Below, piece after piece: positions 37,258-46,161 of a stretch of DNA of 64,000 nt (position 1 is the stretch's first letter; every line of letters begins with the position of its first letter). The position numbers and the translations under genes were made by a program. The notes below the pieces were generated by a model. The model did no database searches. It worked only from the letters and a program-made list of their open reading frames with translations, and was not told the DNA's origin. The DNA is taken from assembly GCF_000338275.1 (NCBI RefSeq), contig NZ_ANMR01000019.1:1-64000 (forward strand). Direction: 5' to 3'. This DNA comes from Staphylococcus xylosus NJ. Lineage in GTDB: Bacteria; Bacillota; Bacilli; Staphylococcales; Staphylococcaceae.

Positions 37258-37605
37258 ATGCAAGTTAAAAAAGCAGCTGAACAATTAAACATGAGTGAAC
37301 ACACACTTCGCTATTATGATAAGGCCGGACTTTTCCCATTTGTTTCAAGAAATCAAAATGGTTATAGAGATTTTTCAGAAGAAGATTTATATTGGATTGA
37401 ATTTATAAAATGTATGAGACAGACACATATGCCCGTCTCAAAATTAAAAGAAATTGCTGAATTGTATCATCAAGGAAGCACTACAAAACAAAAACGTAAG
37501 CAAATATTTTTAGACCATCAACAAAATTTAATAGAACAAAAGAAGATTATTGATGAAGGTCTGCAAACATTAGCAGAAAAGTTCAAAGTGTTAGAAAGTG
37601 AATAA
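37258..37605 (+). CDS. MerR-family transcriptional regulator
   Basis: A 115-residue regulator with the MerR helix-turn-helix (VKKAAEQLNMSEHTLRYYDK), the FPFVSRNQNGYRDFSEEDL wing, and a C-terminal coiled coil. The start is at 37258 after TAGGAGGAAAATGT; 13 upstream in-frame residues come from the terminator hairpin and are rejected. It lacks the cysteine metal-binding loop of MerR/CueR, so it is of the small-molecule or stress-sensing branch. The upstream SDR unit on the same strand is its most likely target. Confidence 0.85.
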   Translation: MQVKKAAEQLNMSEHTLRYYDKAGLFPFVSRNQNGYRDFSEEDLYWIEFIKCMRQTHMPVSKLKEIAELYHQGSTTKQKRKQIFLDHQQNLIEQKKIIDEGLQTLAEKFKVLESE

Positions 37606-37703
37606 ATTCAAGCTTAGAAGAATCTATATATTATAGCGCTAAGTTTCAAAAAATCATTAATACACAACTATCTTCTTACGCAAGTTAATGTTGTATTATA
37701 TTA

Positions 37704-38441
37704 TTAATAGTCTTCAAAAAATGCAATAATATCTTGTTCAACTTCAAGGTGACCTTCACCATGTGTCATCAAATGCTTAGACATCTTATACCCTTGAACT
37801 TCTTTATGTTCATGTTGAATTTGATTATAGATATATTCGGCGCTCATTTTATATGAAGCATCATCCTGTTCACCGTACTTAATAGCAATCGGAGCCGTGA
37901 TACGATCTAAATTCGACATGACATTTTCAACTAATAATCGAAATTTTTGTAGTTCTGGACCATAGTTAGGAATTCGATTTAATTGAGTGTCAATTTCTAC
38001 TTGATCTAGACCTAACAAGCGCCCTATACGTTGACCATAATCTTTAAGTCTTCCTGTTAGCCCAGCATCACTCTTTCTGTATGGCGTTGACATAATAGCT
38101 ATAGCGTTAATGTCATGCTGTTCTGCCAATTTCAATGACAATATACCACCTAATGATACCCCACAGACATTTATTTTTGAATAACCTTTATCTTGTAAAA
38201 ATTGATAACCCTCAATCGCATCATTCAACCAGTCATCTACATCATAATCCATCAATGTGTTTAACATCAGACCATGACCTTTGTATGGTGGCACATAACA
38301 TGTAAAGCCAGCTTTGTTTAATTTTGTGGCCAATAACTTTACATCTCGAACCGTGCCTGTAAATGAATGTAGTAATAATATAGCTTTTTCTGCTTCATGC
38401 TGTTCCAAAAATATTGGATTTGGTGCCTTTATGTTTATCAT
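37704..38441 (-). CDS. Carboxylesterase (alpha/beta hydrolase, YvaK/Est type)
   Basis: A cytoplasmic esterase of 245 residues. It shows LLLHSFTGTVRDV (oxyanion loop), the nucleophile serine in VCGVSLGGILSL, an Asp in YGEQDDASY and a C-terminal His in THGEGHLEVEQ. This matches the Est30/YvaK family of short-chain carboxylesterases in Gram-positive bacteria, where the gene usually neighbours secG and rnr. That context is absent here, so this may be an additional copy. Confidence 0.85.
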   Translation of the reverse strand: MINIKAPNPIFLEQHEAEKAILLLHSFTGTVRDVKLLATKLNKAGFTCYVPPYKGHGLMLNTLMDYDVDDWLNDAIEGYQFLQDKGYSKINVCGVSLGGILSLKLAEQHDINAIAIMSTPYRKSDAGLTGRLKDYGQRIGRLLGLDQVEIDTQLNRIPNYGPELQKFRLLVENVMSNLDRITAPIAIKYGEQDDASYKMSAEYIYNQIQHEHKEVQGYKMSKHLMTHGEGHLEVEQDIIAFFEDY

Positions 38442-38542
38442 CTATTGTCACTCCAAGTTTTAGTTTCCTACTGTATTGTAATTGAAATTTACTCATCTCT
38501 CAAAATAATCCGTTTAAGTATCTATATTTTTCACTAAAACAC

Positions 38543-38593
38543 AAACTCCCTTTAATACGACATATTGCCATGTCGTTGTATTAAAGGGAGTTT
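38543..38593 (-). terminator. Long hairpin downstream of the 177-residue membrane protein gene
   Basis: AAACTCCCTTTAATAC pairs with GTATTAAAGGGAGTTT, with an inner CGACAT/ATGTCG extension. It is 37 bases past the gene at 38630-39163. The T-run on the minus strand is interrupted (GTTTGTGTTTTAG). Confidence 0.65.
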
Positions 38594-38629
38594 ACATTTA
38601 AATATTTACATACTTCTCTTAGTTTAATG

Positions 38630-39163
38630 TTACTGCGTCATATTAAAAAATTGTAATTCATAGATTGCTTTTTCGTCATACGCATTAAAACTATCTATTT
38701 TACCGTTTAAATATAACTCTTGTGTTTTTCTACTAACATTATGTTGATAGGATAACTTAACGTTTAAATCAGATTCATAGCCATTGTTTTGGATGGTATT
38801 TTCAATTTCAGAAAATACATCTTTATTTATTGGCAATAAATATCCTTCTTTACTAGGTAGAATATTTACGTATTTAGTTTGTAGTACTTCTTGTTGGCCA
38901 ATATAAATTTCAATTTTTATATTCTTCGCAGCACCACCACCAAGATTATATAACTTTAAGTAATCTTGTTCGGACTGACTTTCGATACCAACATTTTTCA
39001 GTTGCAGTTCATTTTTGTCTCGTGTAATCAATATTTGATTAAAACCAAGTGCTGGTAAAAAGCTGATCTTCATTTGATAAAGTTGCACACTGACTGACAC
39101 AAAGTAAAAGAGCGCCATAATGAAAGTACCTAAAGAACCTATAGCCGATATAATGTTTATCAT
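38630..39163 (-). CDS. Membrane-anchored hypothetical protein
   Basis: I do not recognise a function. The 177 residues start with one hydrophobic segment (about 3-28: ISAIGSLGTFIMALFYFVSV), and the rest is a beta-rich polar domain with LQLKNVG and YNLGGGAAKNIKIEI, so it is anchored with the bulk on one side of the membrane. It is preceded on the same strand by the small-RNA candidate at 39227-39336, whose terminator ends 63 bases before this start, so the gene needs its own promoter. Confidence 0.75.
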   Translation of the reverse strand: MINIISAIGSLGTFIMALFYFVSVSVQLYQMKISFLPALGFNQILITRDKNELQLKNVGIESQSEQDYLKLYNLGGGAAKNIKIEIYIGQQEVLQTKYVNILPSKEGYLLPINKDVFSEIENTIQNNGYESDLNVKLSYQHNVSRKTQELYLNGKIDSFNAYDEKAIYELQFFNMTQ

Positions 39164-39226
39164 TATTTTAACACCTCCAAATTTTTTATGAGAGGCAGGA
39201 TAAGCATTATAACATACATCAATTAT

Positions 39227-39336
39227 AAAAAAAACGAGCTACTTTTATAAGTAGCTCGCCAACTAAGAGGAGTCTGTATACATGCCGAAGGGCATGTTAC
39301 AGACCTGCCTCTTAATTAACATGCCCTAAGGCATGA
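39227..39336 (-). ncRNA. Candidate structured small RNA of about 110 bases
   Basis: A promoter TTGCGG-17-TACAAT lies at 39343-39371 on the minus strand. The predicted RNA folds into three stems: CATGCC-TTAG-GGCATG near the 5' end, a long nested stem in which AAGAGG and GTCTGT pair with ACAGAC and CCTCTT around an inner ATGCC-CTTC-GGCAT hairpin, and a terminator CGAGCTACTT/AAGTAGCTCG followed by eight T. Promoter, stable fold and terminator in register make a free-standing RNA likely. I cannot match it to a named staphylococcal RNA. Confidence 0.65.
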
Positions 39337-39470
39337 AAATTCATTGTACAACGCTTTTGAACCATCCGCAACATATCTTTTAAATAAAATTATATAATTT
39401 TTCATACCTTAACAAATTGTATGATAATATTATATTTATAAAATATCATTAATACGTATAGGAGTTTATT

Positions 39471-40208
39471 ATGTACTTTTTAAAAGCAATTACCTTATCC
39501 TATTTCAAATGCATACGGGCTATAGCACTATGCTTGTTTGCAACCATCACTTTTGTCACTGTTCTACCTTCTTCTAAAGTTTATGCCGCCGATTTATATG
39601 CCTCTATGTCAGAACTTATGGATGATACTGAATCTGGCGTAGATTGGCAACTATCATATCGTAATAATCAAAGTGACACATTAATTGCCGCTATACATGG
39701 TGGCAACATTGAAGCTGGTACGACAGAATTATCCACGTTAACTGCAGCTCTAGGCAATTATAATTATTATTCATTTCAAGGTATTCGCACATTAAACAAT
39801 GCTGAATTACATGTCACATCAACAAACTTTGATGAACCTGTTGTAGAAGACATGCAACAAGCTGTTTCAAACTCTGTAATGATACATGGCGCAAGCGGTA
39901 GCGAACCAGCCGTTTATATTGGCGGTAAAGATGAACGTCTTAAATCATCTATAGAAAATGCATTACAAACAAAGGGCTTCAATGTTTTAGAATCACCATC
40001 CCACTTAGAGGGAGAATCTAGTCAAAATATAGCTAATAAAAATGCTAAAGGTGCAGGTGTTCAATTAGAATTAACTTATGCACTAAGACAGTCCTTTTTT
40101 AATAATCAAAATTTATCCATGAATTCTCGCTCGAATGAAGCAAATTGGAGTATTACAATGTATGCATTTGCCGAAGCCATTCATCAAGCAATTGAAGAAA
40201 ATGATTAA
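39471..40208 (+). CDS. Secreted poly-gamma-glutamate hydrolase family protein
   Basis: A 245-residue secreted protein of the PghP/DUF867 family, named after a phage zinc enzyme that cuts poly-gamma-glutamate. A signal peptide of about 40 residues ends near KVYA-AD. The mature part shows the metal-site pattern AIHGGNIEAGTTEL (about 75-88) and a second His in VMIHGASGSE. No capsule (cap) genes are in the window, so whether it degrades the cell's own or foreign polymer is unknown. TAGGAGTTTATT precedes the ATG. Confidence 0.8.
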   Translation: MYFLKAITLSYFKCIRAIALCLFATITFVTVLPSSKVYAADLYASMSELMDDTESGVDWQLSYRNNQSDTLIAAIHGGNIEAGTTELSTLTAALGNYNYYSFQGIRTLNNAELHVTSTNFDEPVVEDMQQAVSNSVMIHGASGSEPAVYIGGKDERLKSSIENALQTKGFNVLESPSHLEGESSQNIANKNAKGAGVQLELTYALRQSFFNNQNLSMNSRSNEANWSITMYAFAEAIHQAIEEND

Positions 40209-40373
40209 CTTTATCAAATATGGAACGTTATTATAAAATTATTCATAAACATTCAATTTTTGTAATATTCTCACAAATAACAAATTATTTTTCATCATTT
40301 TTGACGATTAACTCTGTTATTTATTAGAGTATAGTATATACTGACATAATTTATAGAAAATGAGGTTAATAAT

Positions 40374-41585
40374 ATGGATGATTTGAAAATAAACAAAAGA
40401 TTAATTATGACCCCTGGCCCCGTAAGTGTAGACCCTCGTGTCTCTCAAGCAATGTCTAATTCAATTTTAGGTCAATTTGATTATGAATTTGTAGACATAA
40501 TGAATAAAACGATGGAACTCATTAGAAAATCCTTTTTAACAGACAATCAATGGTCATTTCCTATCGATGGAACAAGCCGTGCAGGTTTAGAAGCCGTTAT
40601 CGCTAGTATCGTCAAACCTGGTGACACCGTACTTGTCCCAATCATTGGTAGATTCGGTTACTTGTTTACTGAATTAGTAAAACGTGCAGGCGGTGTCGTA
40701 CATAATATCCAAAAGCCAATGGGTGAAGTTTTTGAACAAGCAGAAATCATTGAAGCTTTAGATACTGTAAAACCAAAAGTACTCGCTATTGTACATGGTG
40801 AAACTTCTACTGGTCGCTTACAACCGATTGATCAACTAGGTCGTGCTTGTAAAGAACGCGGTATTTATTCAGTAGTTGATGCAGTAGCTACATATCAAGG
40901 TATGGTCATTCCGGTAGATGAGTGGGAACTAGATGCCGTCATCGGTGGTGCACAAAAATGTTTATCCATACCTTCAGGCATTACACCAATTACATTTAAC
41001 GACAGATTTAGTGAAGAAATCAATAAACGTAAACGCGTAGAACTTGGTATCCGTTCAAATGAAAGTACGGAACAAGACTACTTTATACGCAGTAATTATC
41101 TCGATTTAACACAATTACAAGATTATTGGAGTCCTAAGCGATTAAACCACCACACAGAATCAACGACGTCGATTTACGCGCTATATACCGGTCTAAAAAT
41201 AGCATTGACTGAAGGCATTGAAGCCCGAGCTGAACGTCATGCATATCACCAAGAAGGCTTGAAACAAGCATTGAAAGCTTTAGGTTTAGAAATATTTGGT
41301 GATGAGACAAATGAAATGAAAATGGTCATCTGTGTTAACATTCCAGATGGTGCGGATGATAGTAAATTTAGAGAAGGCTTGTTAAAAAATTACGGCATTG
41401 AGATTGCAGGATCCTTCGGTGAACTACAAGGTAAAATTTGGAGAATTGGTATCATGGGTTATGCTATTGAAAAGCAAAACATCTTAACATTCTTATCTAT
41501 ATTTTCACTTTACCTAGCACATCAAGGCGTACAAAATTTAAATCCAGAAAAAGCTATCGATACACTATTAGCTTATTACGCATAA
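40374..41585 (+). CDS. pucG: (S)-ureidoglycine-glyoxylate aminotransferase (PucG-like)
   Basis: A PLP enzyme of aminotransferase class V. In B. subtilis PucG transfers the amino group of ureidoglycine to glyoxylate, giving oxalurate and glycine. The 403 residues show MTPGPVSVDPRV, an SRAGLEA cofactor loop, DAVATYQG with the PLP Asp (about 169) and the Schiff-base Lys195 in GGAQKCLS. Alanine-glyoxylate aminotransferases look similar; the adjacent ureide gene cluster favours the PucG assignment. GAGGTTAATAAT precedes the ATG. It converges on the MFS transporter gene, with a terminator between. Confidence 0.85.
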   Translation: MDDLKINKRLIMTPGPVSVDPRVSQAMSNSILGQFDYEFVDIMNKTMELIRKSFLTDNQWSFPIDGTSRAGLEAVIASIVKPGDTVLVPIIGRFGYLFTELVKRAGGVVHNIQKPMGEVFEQAEIIEALDTVKPKVLAIVHGETSTGRLQPIDQLGRACKERGIYSVVDAVATYQGMVIPVDEWELDAVIGGAQKCLSIPSGITPITFNDRFSEEINKRKRVELGIRSNESTEQDYFIRSNYLDLTQLQDYWSPKRLNHHTESTTSIYALYTGLKIALTEGIEARAERHAYHQEGLKQALKALGLEIFGDETNEMKMVICVNIPDGADDSKFREGLLKNYGIEIAGSFGELQGKIWRIGIMGYAIEKQNILTFLSIFSLYLAHQGVQNLNPEKAIDTLLAYYA

Positions 41586-41590
41586 AAACC

Positions 41591-41636
41591 ATAAGGAGAG
41601 ACCTAGACATTGATTAATGTTTAGGTCTCTCCTTAT
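41591..41636. terminator. Bidirectional terminator between pucG and the transporter gene
   Basis: ATAAGGAGAGACCTA pairs with TAGGTCTCTCCTTAT, with an inner ACAT/ATGT extension. Placed between converging genes, it can serve both. Confidence 0.7.
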
Positions 41637-41717
41637 ATATGCAGTAGTCAGCTAATTACATGAATTAAATTGACTGCAGAAAATATTTTCACATAAATAT
41701 CAAATCAATAATACTTA

Positions 41718-42929
41718 TTAGTGATCTTCTACAACTCTATTTTTAGCAGCTGGATAGCCAAAAATAAAGAATAATGCTGACATCACAATTAAAGCAATAA
41801 TGCCAGAATCCCAACTTTCCGTAGCATCATGAAGAAAACCAATCAAGAATGGTCCAACAGCGGCAATTAAATAGCCAACAGATTGACCAAAACCAGATAA
41901 TGAAATACTACCATCACTTGTACGTGCTCGAATTGAGAAGAAAGTCATACATAAACTGAAACAAGCACCCATCGCTAATCCTGCGATGATAATACCAATA
42001 ATCAGTAGCACTAATGATTGTGTAAAGAATAGGCTAAATCCTACTAAGAACAACACCGTAATAATCACGACTAATATGCGTTGGTCTTTCAATTTAGATG
42101 CGATGATTGGGAATGTAAAGGTCATTGGTACTTGTGAAAATTGATTGAGCATTAACAAATATCCTGCCGTAGAAGGGTCCAACCCTCTGTCTACAAGAAT
42201 TGATGGCACCCAAGCCACTACGGTATAAAATACCATCGATTGGAAGCCCATCGTCAAGGCAACCATCCACGCCAATTTAGATTTCGTGATAGTGACCTTT
42301 TTAGGTCTATCTTGTTGATCCGCTATCGCCGTTGCCTTCTCTAATTGCACACCTTTTCGTGCTTTAGGTATCCACAATATGATTGCAATAATCGCAAAAA
42401 GAATCCAAAATGATAATGACACTCTAAAACCTAATGGTGTTATTTCTGACAGTGGAAAGCTTAAACCACCGCCTAAGCCAGCGGTAAAATTCATTGTTCC
42501 ACTATAAATACCAGTAGCTAGACCAATTTGCATCGGGAAATACCATTTAACATAACTTGGTAACACCACATTGCCGAATGCAATAGCAATTCCAAGAATG
42601 ACCGTGCCAATTAAGAACAACGTGAAATCTCCTGCAATACGTAAATATAGTGCAACAATGAGTAGCATCGTAGAATACAATATTGTACGAGACATCGTTA
42701 ATCGAGCTGTTACTTTTGAAACGAATGGCGAAACAATTGCAAAAATAATCAGCGGTATCGTAGTCAAGATGCCTGCAACACTGTTATTAATTTCCATAAC
42801 TTGTTTAATTTCATCAACTACAGGACCGACCGACGTTAATGGCGCACGTAATGTTGAAGCAATAAAAACAATCGCAAGTATTACGCCCCAATTACTATTA
42901 ACTTTATTGATGCGATATGGGTCAGTCAT
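41718..42929 (-). CDS. MFS transporter, CynX/NimT type
   Basis: A 403-residue major facilitator with about twelve membrane segments. The N-terminal STLRAPLTSVGPVVDEI motif is typical of the CynX/NimT group, whose members move cyanate, nitroimidazole-like compounds or other small anions. Location at the end of the ureide cluster and on its strand suggests import of a ureide such as allantoate, or export of an end product such as oxamate; this is inference. An intergenic hairpin separates it from the carbamate kinase gene. Confidence 0.85.
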   Translation of the reverse strand: MTDPYRINKVNSNWGVILAIVFIASTLRAPLTSVGPVVDEIKQVMEINNSVAGILTTIPLIIFAIVSPFVSKVTARLTMSRTILYSTMLLIVALYLRIAGDFTLFLIGTVILGIAIAFGNVVLPSYVKWYFPMQIGLATGIYSGTMNFTAGLGGGLSFPLSEITPLGFRVSLSFWILFAIIAIILWIPKARKGVQLEKATAIADQQDRPKKVTITKSKLAWMVALTMGFQSMVFYTVVAWVPSILVDRGLDPSTAGYLLMLNQFSQVPMTFTFPIIASKLKDQRILVVIITVLFLVGFSLFFTQSLVLLIIGIIIAGLAMGACFSLCMTFFSIRARTSDGSISLSGFGQSVGYLIAAVGPFLIGFLHDATESWDSGIIALIVMSALFFIFGYPAAKNRVVEDH

Positions 42930-42978
42930 CTTATACCACCTTTCTTAAATCTCTTTTTTATAATTATATAATGATGAA

Positions 42979-43025
42979 GCGGGACAGTAATCTAACATTT
43001 CAATTTAGATTACTATTCCCGCCCC
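42979..43025. repeat. Staphylococcal GC-rich intergenic hairpin repeat
   Basis: GCGGGACAGTAATCTAA pairs imperfectly with TTAGATTACTATTCCCGC. The GGGACAG...TCCCGCCCC signature recurs at 55510-55555 and is the common intergenic element of staphylococcal genomes. Here it sits between the carbamate kinase and MFS genes and could act as a terminator. Confidence 0.7.
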
Positions 43026-43145
43026 ACAAAACAATTTGCTAATTAAAAAATTATAATAAAAATACAATAAACAATCAGTGTTTTGTAATGTTTATTATGC
43101 ACTTCAATCAAAGCAGTATCACTTTGTACATATTACTTTTTACAA

Positions 43146-44105
43146 TTAATTTACCGCTTCTATTGATGGCTCCAATAAAATACGAGTGCCAGCTTTACCT
43201 GCTAAAGCGTCTATCGCATCATCTAATGAACAAATAATAGCCTCTTTACCCATTTCAGCAAACTGAATTGCTGCTTCTATCTTAGGTAACATACTGCCAG
43301 CTGGAAATTGTCCTTCAGCAACATATTGTTTCGCTTGTTCAACAGAAATCGTTTTTAGTTTTTCTTCGTTTGATTTTCCAAAGTTAACACATACGTTTGA
43401 AACGTCAGTTAACATTACAAATGTATCGGCATCAACTTGTTCTGCTAATTTTAAACCTGAACGGTCTTTATCAATTACTGCTTCTACACCTTGAATATTA
43501 CCATTGTCGTCTTTATAGACCGGAATACCGCCGCCACCTGAAGAAATAACGACTGCTTGGTCAATAAGTGACTTGATTTGATCTACACCATGAATAACTA
43601 ATGGTTCTGGTGAAGGAACGACACGACGGTATCCTCTACCTGCATCTTCTACCATTACGAAACCATGTGTTTCTTCTAAACGCTGTGCTTCTATTTCATC
43701 AAAGAATACACCAATAGGTTTAGTTGGATTATTGAATGCAGGGTCATCTTTATCTACTTCTACCATTGTCAATAACGTTACTACATTACTGTCGATATTT
43801 AAAGATTTCAAATGATTTTTTAATGATTCTTCCATCATATACCCTATAAAACCTTGTGATTCCGCATTACAAGCATTAATTGGTAAAGGCTCGACAATGT
43901 CTTTAGCCGCTTCATTTTGTGCAATTATATTCCCTACTTGAGGCCCATTACCATGCGTAACCACAATGTTGTGTCCTTGCGCTTTTAATTCAGCCATTTT
44001 TCGTGTAGCTGAATACACATTATTATATTGATTTTCGTATGACGCTTCTTGCTTTGGTTGAAGAATTGCATTACCACCTAAAGCTAATACTACACGTTTA
44101 CTCAT
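43146..44105 (-). CDS. arcC: Carbamate kinase (catabolic, ureide cluster)
   Basis: This enzyme converts carbamoyl phosphate and ADP to ATP, CO2 and ammonia. The 319 residues show the amino acid kinase core: ALGGNAILQP, NGPQVGNI, VISSGGGGIPVY and DKDRSGLKLAEQ. The start at 44105 (MSKRVVLALGG) follows GGAGTGGAACGT and overlaps the preceding DUF2877 gene by 8 bases, which ties it to the oxamate carbamoyltransferase genes rather than to an arginine deiminase operon. The E. coli counterpart is YbcF (AllK). Confidence 0.92.
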   Translation of the reverse strand: MSKRVVLALGGNAILQPKQEASYENQYNNVYSATRKMAELKAQGHNIVVTHGNGPQVGNIIAQNEAAKDIVEPLPINACNAESQGFIGYMMEESLKNHLKSLNIDSNVVTLLTMVEVDKDDPAFNNPTKPIGVFFDEIEAQRLEETHGFVMVEDAGRGYRRVVPSPEPLVIHGVDQIKSLIDQAVVISSGGGGIPVYKDDNGNIQGVEAVIDKDRSGLKLAEQVDADTFVMLTDVSNVCVNFGKSNEEKLKTISVEQAKQYVAEGQFPAGSMLPKIEAAIQFAEMGKEAIICSLDDAIDALAGKAGTRILLEPSIEAVN

Positions 44106-44898
44106 ACGTTCCACTCCTTAAAGTTGTTGCTATAAATATCCCATACAATGTATCTTTTCCAGATGATGATCCTATTTCTAACAGTTGGTTCATGTGATAC
44201 ACCGTTGGTTGATGTTGCAACACTAATATTTTCGAACTAAACAATTCTTTTAATGCGCTATCCAAAAAGGCTGTAGCAACTATTGTTGTTAACTGTTCTT
44301 GAATAAGCTCCTGTATAATCTCTAAATTCTTATCAAATATAAAAGGCTTCATAAAATGCACAAATAACATACCAGTTAATATATCGTCACCTGAAGGGGT
44401 TAAACCTTGTCCTCTTCCAATCAAATAACGTAATGAAGGTTTAACTGTCTTATCATCTTCTTGTTTCAATGTCTCCATGATGGACTGCATTTTCAAATAA
44501 GAAAAATCTCCCTTGTTATACTCTGAAAAGTCATATGTTGTGATGTTTTCATGCAACATTGGCCATAATAATGAGTTTGAATTTAGCTCAACCTTACTCG
44601 CATGTACCTCTTGATTACGCCAAACCAATTGACAATTATCGGTAATAAATATTGCATTTGCAGTTATTTTTATAGGTTGGTTCACAGCAATGTTTTCTAA
44701 CAGTTGTTTTTTAGTTTGATGGTCTACAGTAACGCCAAATGGAAACGTACCATTTTCGTCACTACCTATAAAAATAAGTTTTTGATCATCATTTACAATG
44801 TTAAAGCCTTTTTCAAAAATACTATGCACATAAGACGTTTGTTGCTGTCCAAGTATTTCCTGGGCAATTGGCCCTATTGAACGCGCATAGAAAATCAC
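44098..44898 (-). CDS. DUF2877 protein, putative oxamate carbamoyltransferase subunit (AllH/YlbF-like)
   Basis: A 266-residue cytoplasmic protein of DUF2877, with the conserved GRGQGLTPSGDDILTGML block (about 167-184). In E. coli and related bacteria this family is encoded with FdrA and DUF1116 and has recently been linked to oxamate carbamoyltransferase, which splits oxalurate with phosphate into oxamate and carbamoyl phosphate. It overlaps the DUF1116 gene by 4 bases and the carbamate kinase gene by 8, indicating tight translational coupling. The subunit role is inferred from context and family. Confidence 0.82.
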   Translation of the reverse strand: MIFYARSIGPIAQEILGQQQTSYVHSIFEKGFNIVNDDQKLIFIGSDENGTFPFGVTVDHQTKKQLLENIAVNQPIKITANAIFITDNCQLVWRNQEVHASKVELNSNSLLWPMLHENITTYDFSEYNKGDFSYLKMQSIMETLKQEDDKTVKPSLRYLIGRGQGLTPSGDDILTGMLFVHFMKPFIFDKNLEIIQELIQEQLTTIVATAFLDSALKELFSSKILVLQHQPTVYHMNQLLEIGSSSGKDTLYGIFIATTLRSGTYE

Positions 44899-46160
44899 GC
44901 TTTAAAGCCTAATTTTTTTGCATATGCCGTAATTGCTTTTTCAAAACATTCGATTGGCGGGTGTACAGTTCCAGCACCAATTTGACCGTAACCTGCAATT
45001 TTATGTGCAATACCTGTATTAATTACGGGTGTTATTCCTGTTTCTACTACTTTTCGTGCATCTATACCTAAACACGCACCTCTAAAGTTCCATGTAGGGA
45101 TTGCAAAGTTAGGATTTTCACCGATACAAATTTCAGTCATTTCGTTGCTGATTTCTAAAGCATCATCAAATCCACCTGTACCTACGAATCTTGTTACTGC
45201 AGGTGCAGCAATCATTGCCATACCACCAACACCGATAGTTTCAGTAATAGCAGAGTCGCCAATATCCGTATTAGCATCGTCTGAAGAATAACCTGTGAAA
45301 TATAAACCTTGAGGCGTATTTACTGGTGCAGTGAACCATTCGTCCCCCATACCAGCGATGCGCACACCAAAGTTTTCACCATTACGACATAATGCAGTCA
45401 CAACTGTACCGTGTTCAATTGTACGTGCAGCATCCATCATCGCTTTACCTGTTGCCATCGCTATATTTAGGAAGAATTGGTCTGTATCAGCTAAGAATTG
45501 AAGTACTTCTGTACGTTTTTCTTGTTCCACATCATCTAATGCAGCTATAATTGGTGTTACTTCTTTTAAAAATGCTAATGAAGCAGCAATGTTACGTTGG
45601 TGGAATTCATCTCCCATTGCAATAGCTTTCGCAATAAGCACATTTACGTTCAAACCATCTTTCATTTGTTTTAAAGCTTTACTAAGTACAGGCCCCAAAA
45701 CATCTTTCATCCAGTGCAGGCGGTTTACTACAGTTTCGTTGTAAGCGCCAAAACGTAGGACTGCACCTATACCTTCATTCATTTGACAATAAGCTTCATT
45801 ACCAGTTTCTCTATTTTCTACAACTAAGACCGGCATATTTGCTGAAGTAATACCACCCATTGGTCCAACAGCTTTAACATGATGGCACGGAATAAATGTA
45901 ATTTTTTCGTTTTCTAGTAATGAACGGGCATCTTCTTCGTTGTTCGCCCATCCTTCAAACAAGATAGCGCCTACACATGATCCTTGCATAGGATCTGTCA
46001 TATTTTCATATTTAATCGGTGGTCCTGCGTGTAACAGTACGTGCTCTGTTAATTCAGGAATTTTTGATTTCGCTGGCACTACATCTACTAAAAACGGTGC
46101 TGCAGCAATCATCTTATCTATAACCGCCTGGTTTGCTTCATCTATTGTTTTGTAACCCAT
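44895..46160 (-). CDS. DUF1116 protein, putative oxamate carbamoyltransferase subunit (AllG/YlbE-like)
   Basis: A 421-residue soluble protein of DUF1116. Visible conserved stretches are HAGPPIKYENMTDPMQGSCV, GPMGGITSANMPV and GMGDEWFTAPVNTP. It lies directly between fdrA (1 base) and the DUF2877 gene (4-base overlap), the same triplet as fdrA-ylbE-ylbF in E. coli. The three products are thought to form the long-missing oxamate carbamoyltransferase. Nothing in the sequence alone shows the reaction; the call depends on the conserved neighbourhood. Confidence 0.85.
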   Translation of the reverse strand: MGYKTIDEANQAVIDKMIAAAPFLVDVVPAKSKIPELTEHVLLHAGPPIKYENMTDPMQGSCVGAILFEGWANNEEDARSLLENEKITFIPCHHVKAVGPMGGITSANMPVLVVENRETGNEAYCQMNEGIGAVLRFGAYNETVVNRLHWMKDVLGPVLSKALKQMKDGLNVNVLIAKAIAMGDEFHQRNIAASLAFLKEVTPIIAALDDVEQEKRTEVLQFLADTDQFFLNIAMATGKAMMDAARTIEHGTVVTALCRNGENFGVRIAGMGDEWFTAPVNTPQGLYFTGYSSDDANTDIGDSAITETIGVGGMAMIAAPAVTRFVGTGGFDDALEISNEMTEICIGENPNFAIPTWNFRGACLGIDARKVVETGITPVINTGIAHKIAGYGQIGAGTVHPPIECFEKAITAYAKKLGFKA

Positions 46161-46161
46161 G

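Noticed and set aside
39432..39459. CGTAT upstream of the poly-gamma-glutamate hydrolase gene as an ECF promoter
   Set aside because: The 6 bases at the required -35 position read ATATTT, so only the -10 half matches.
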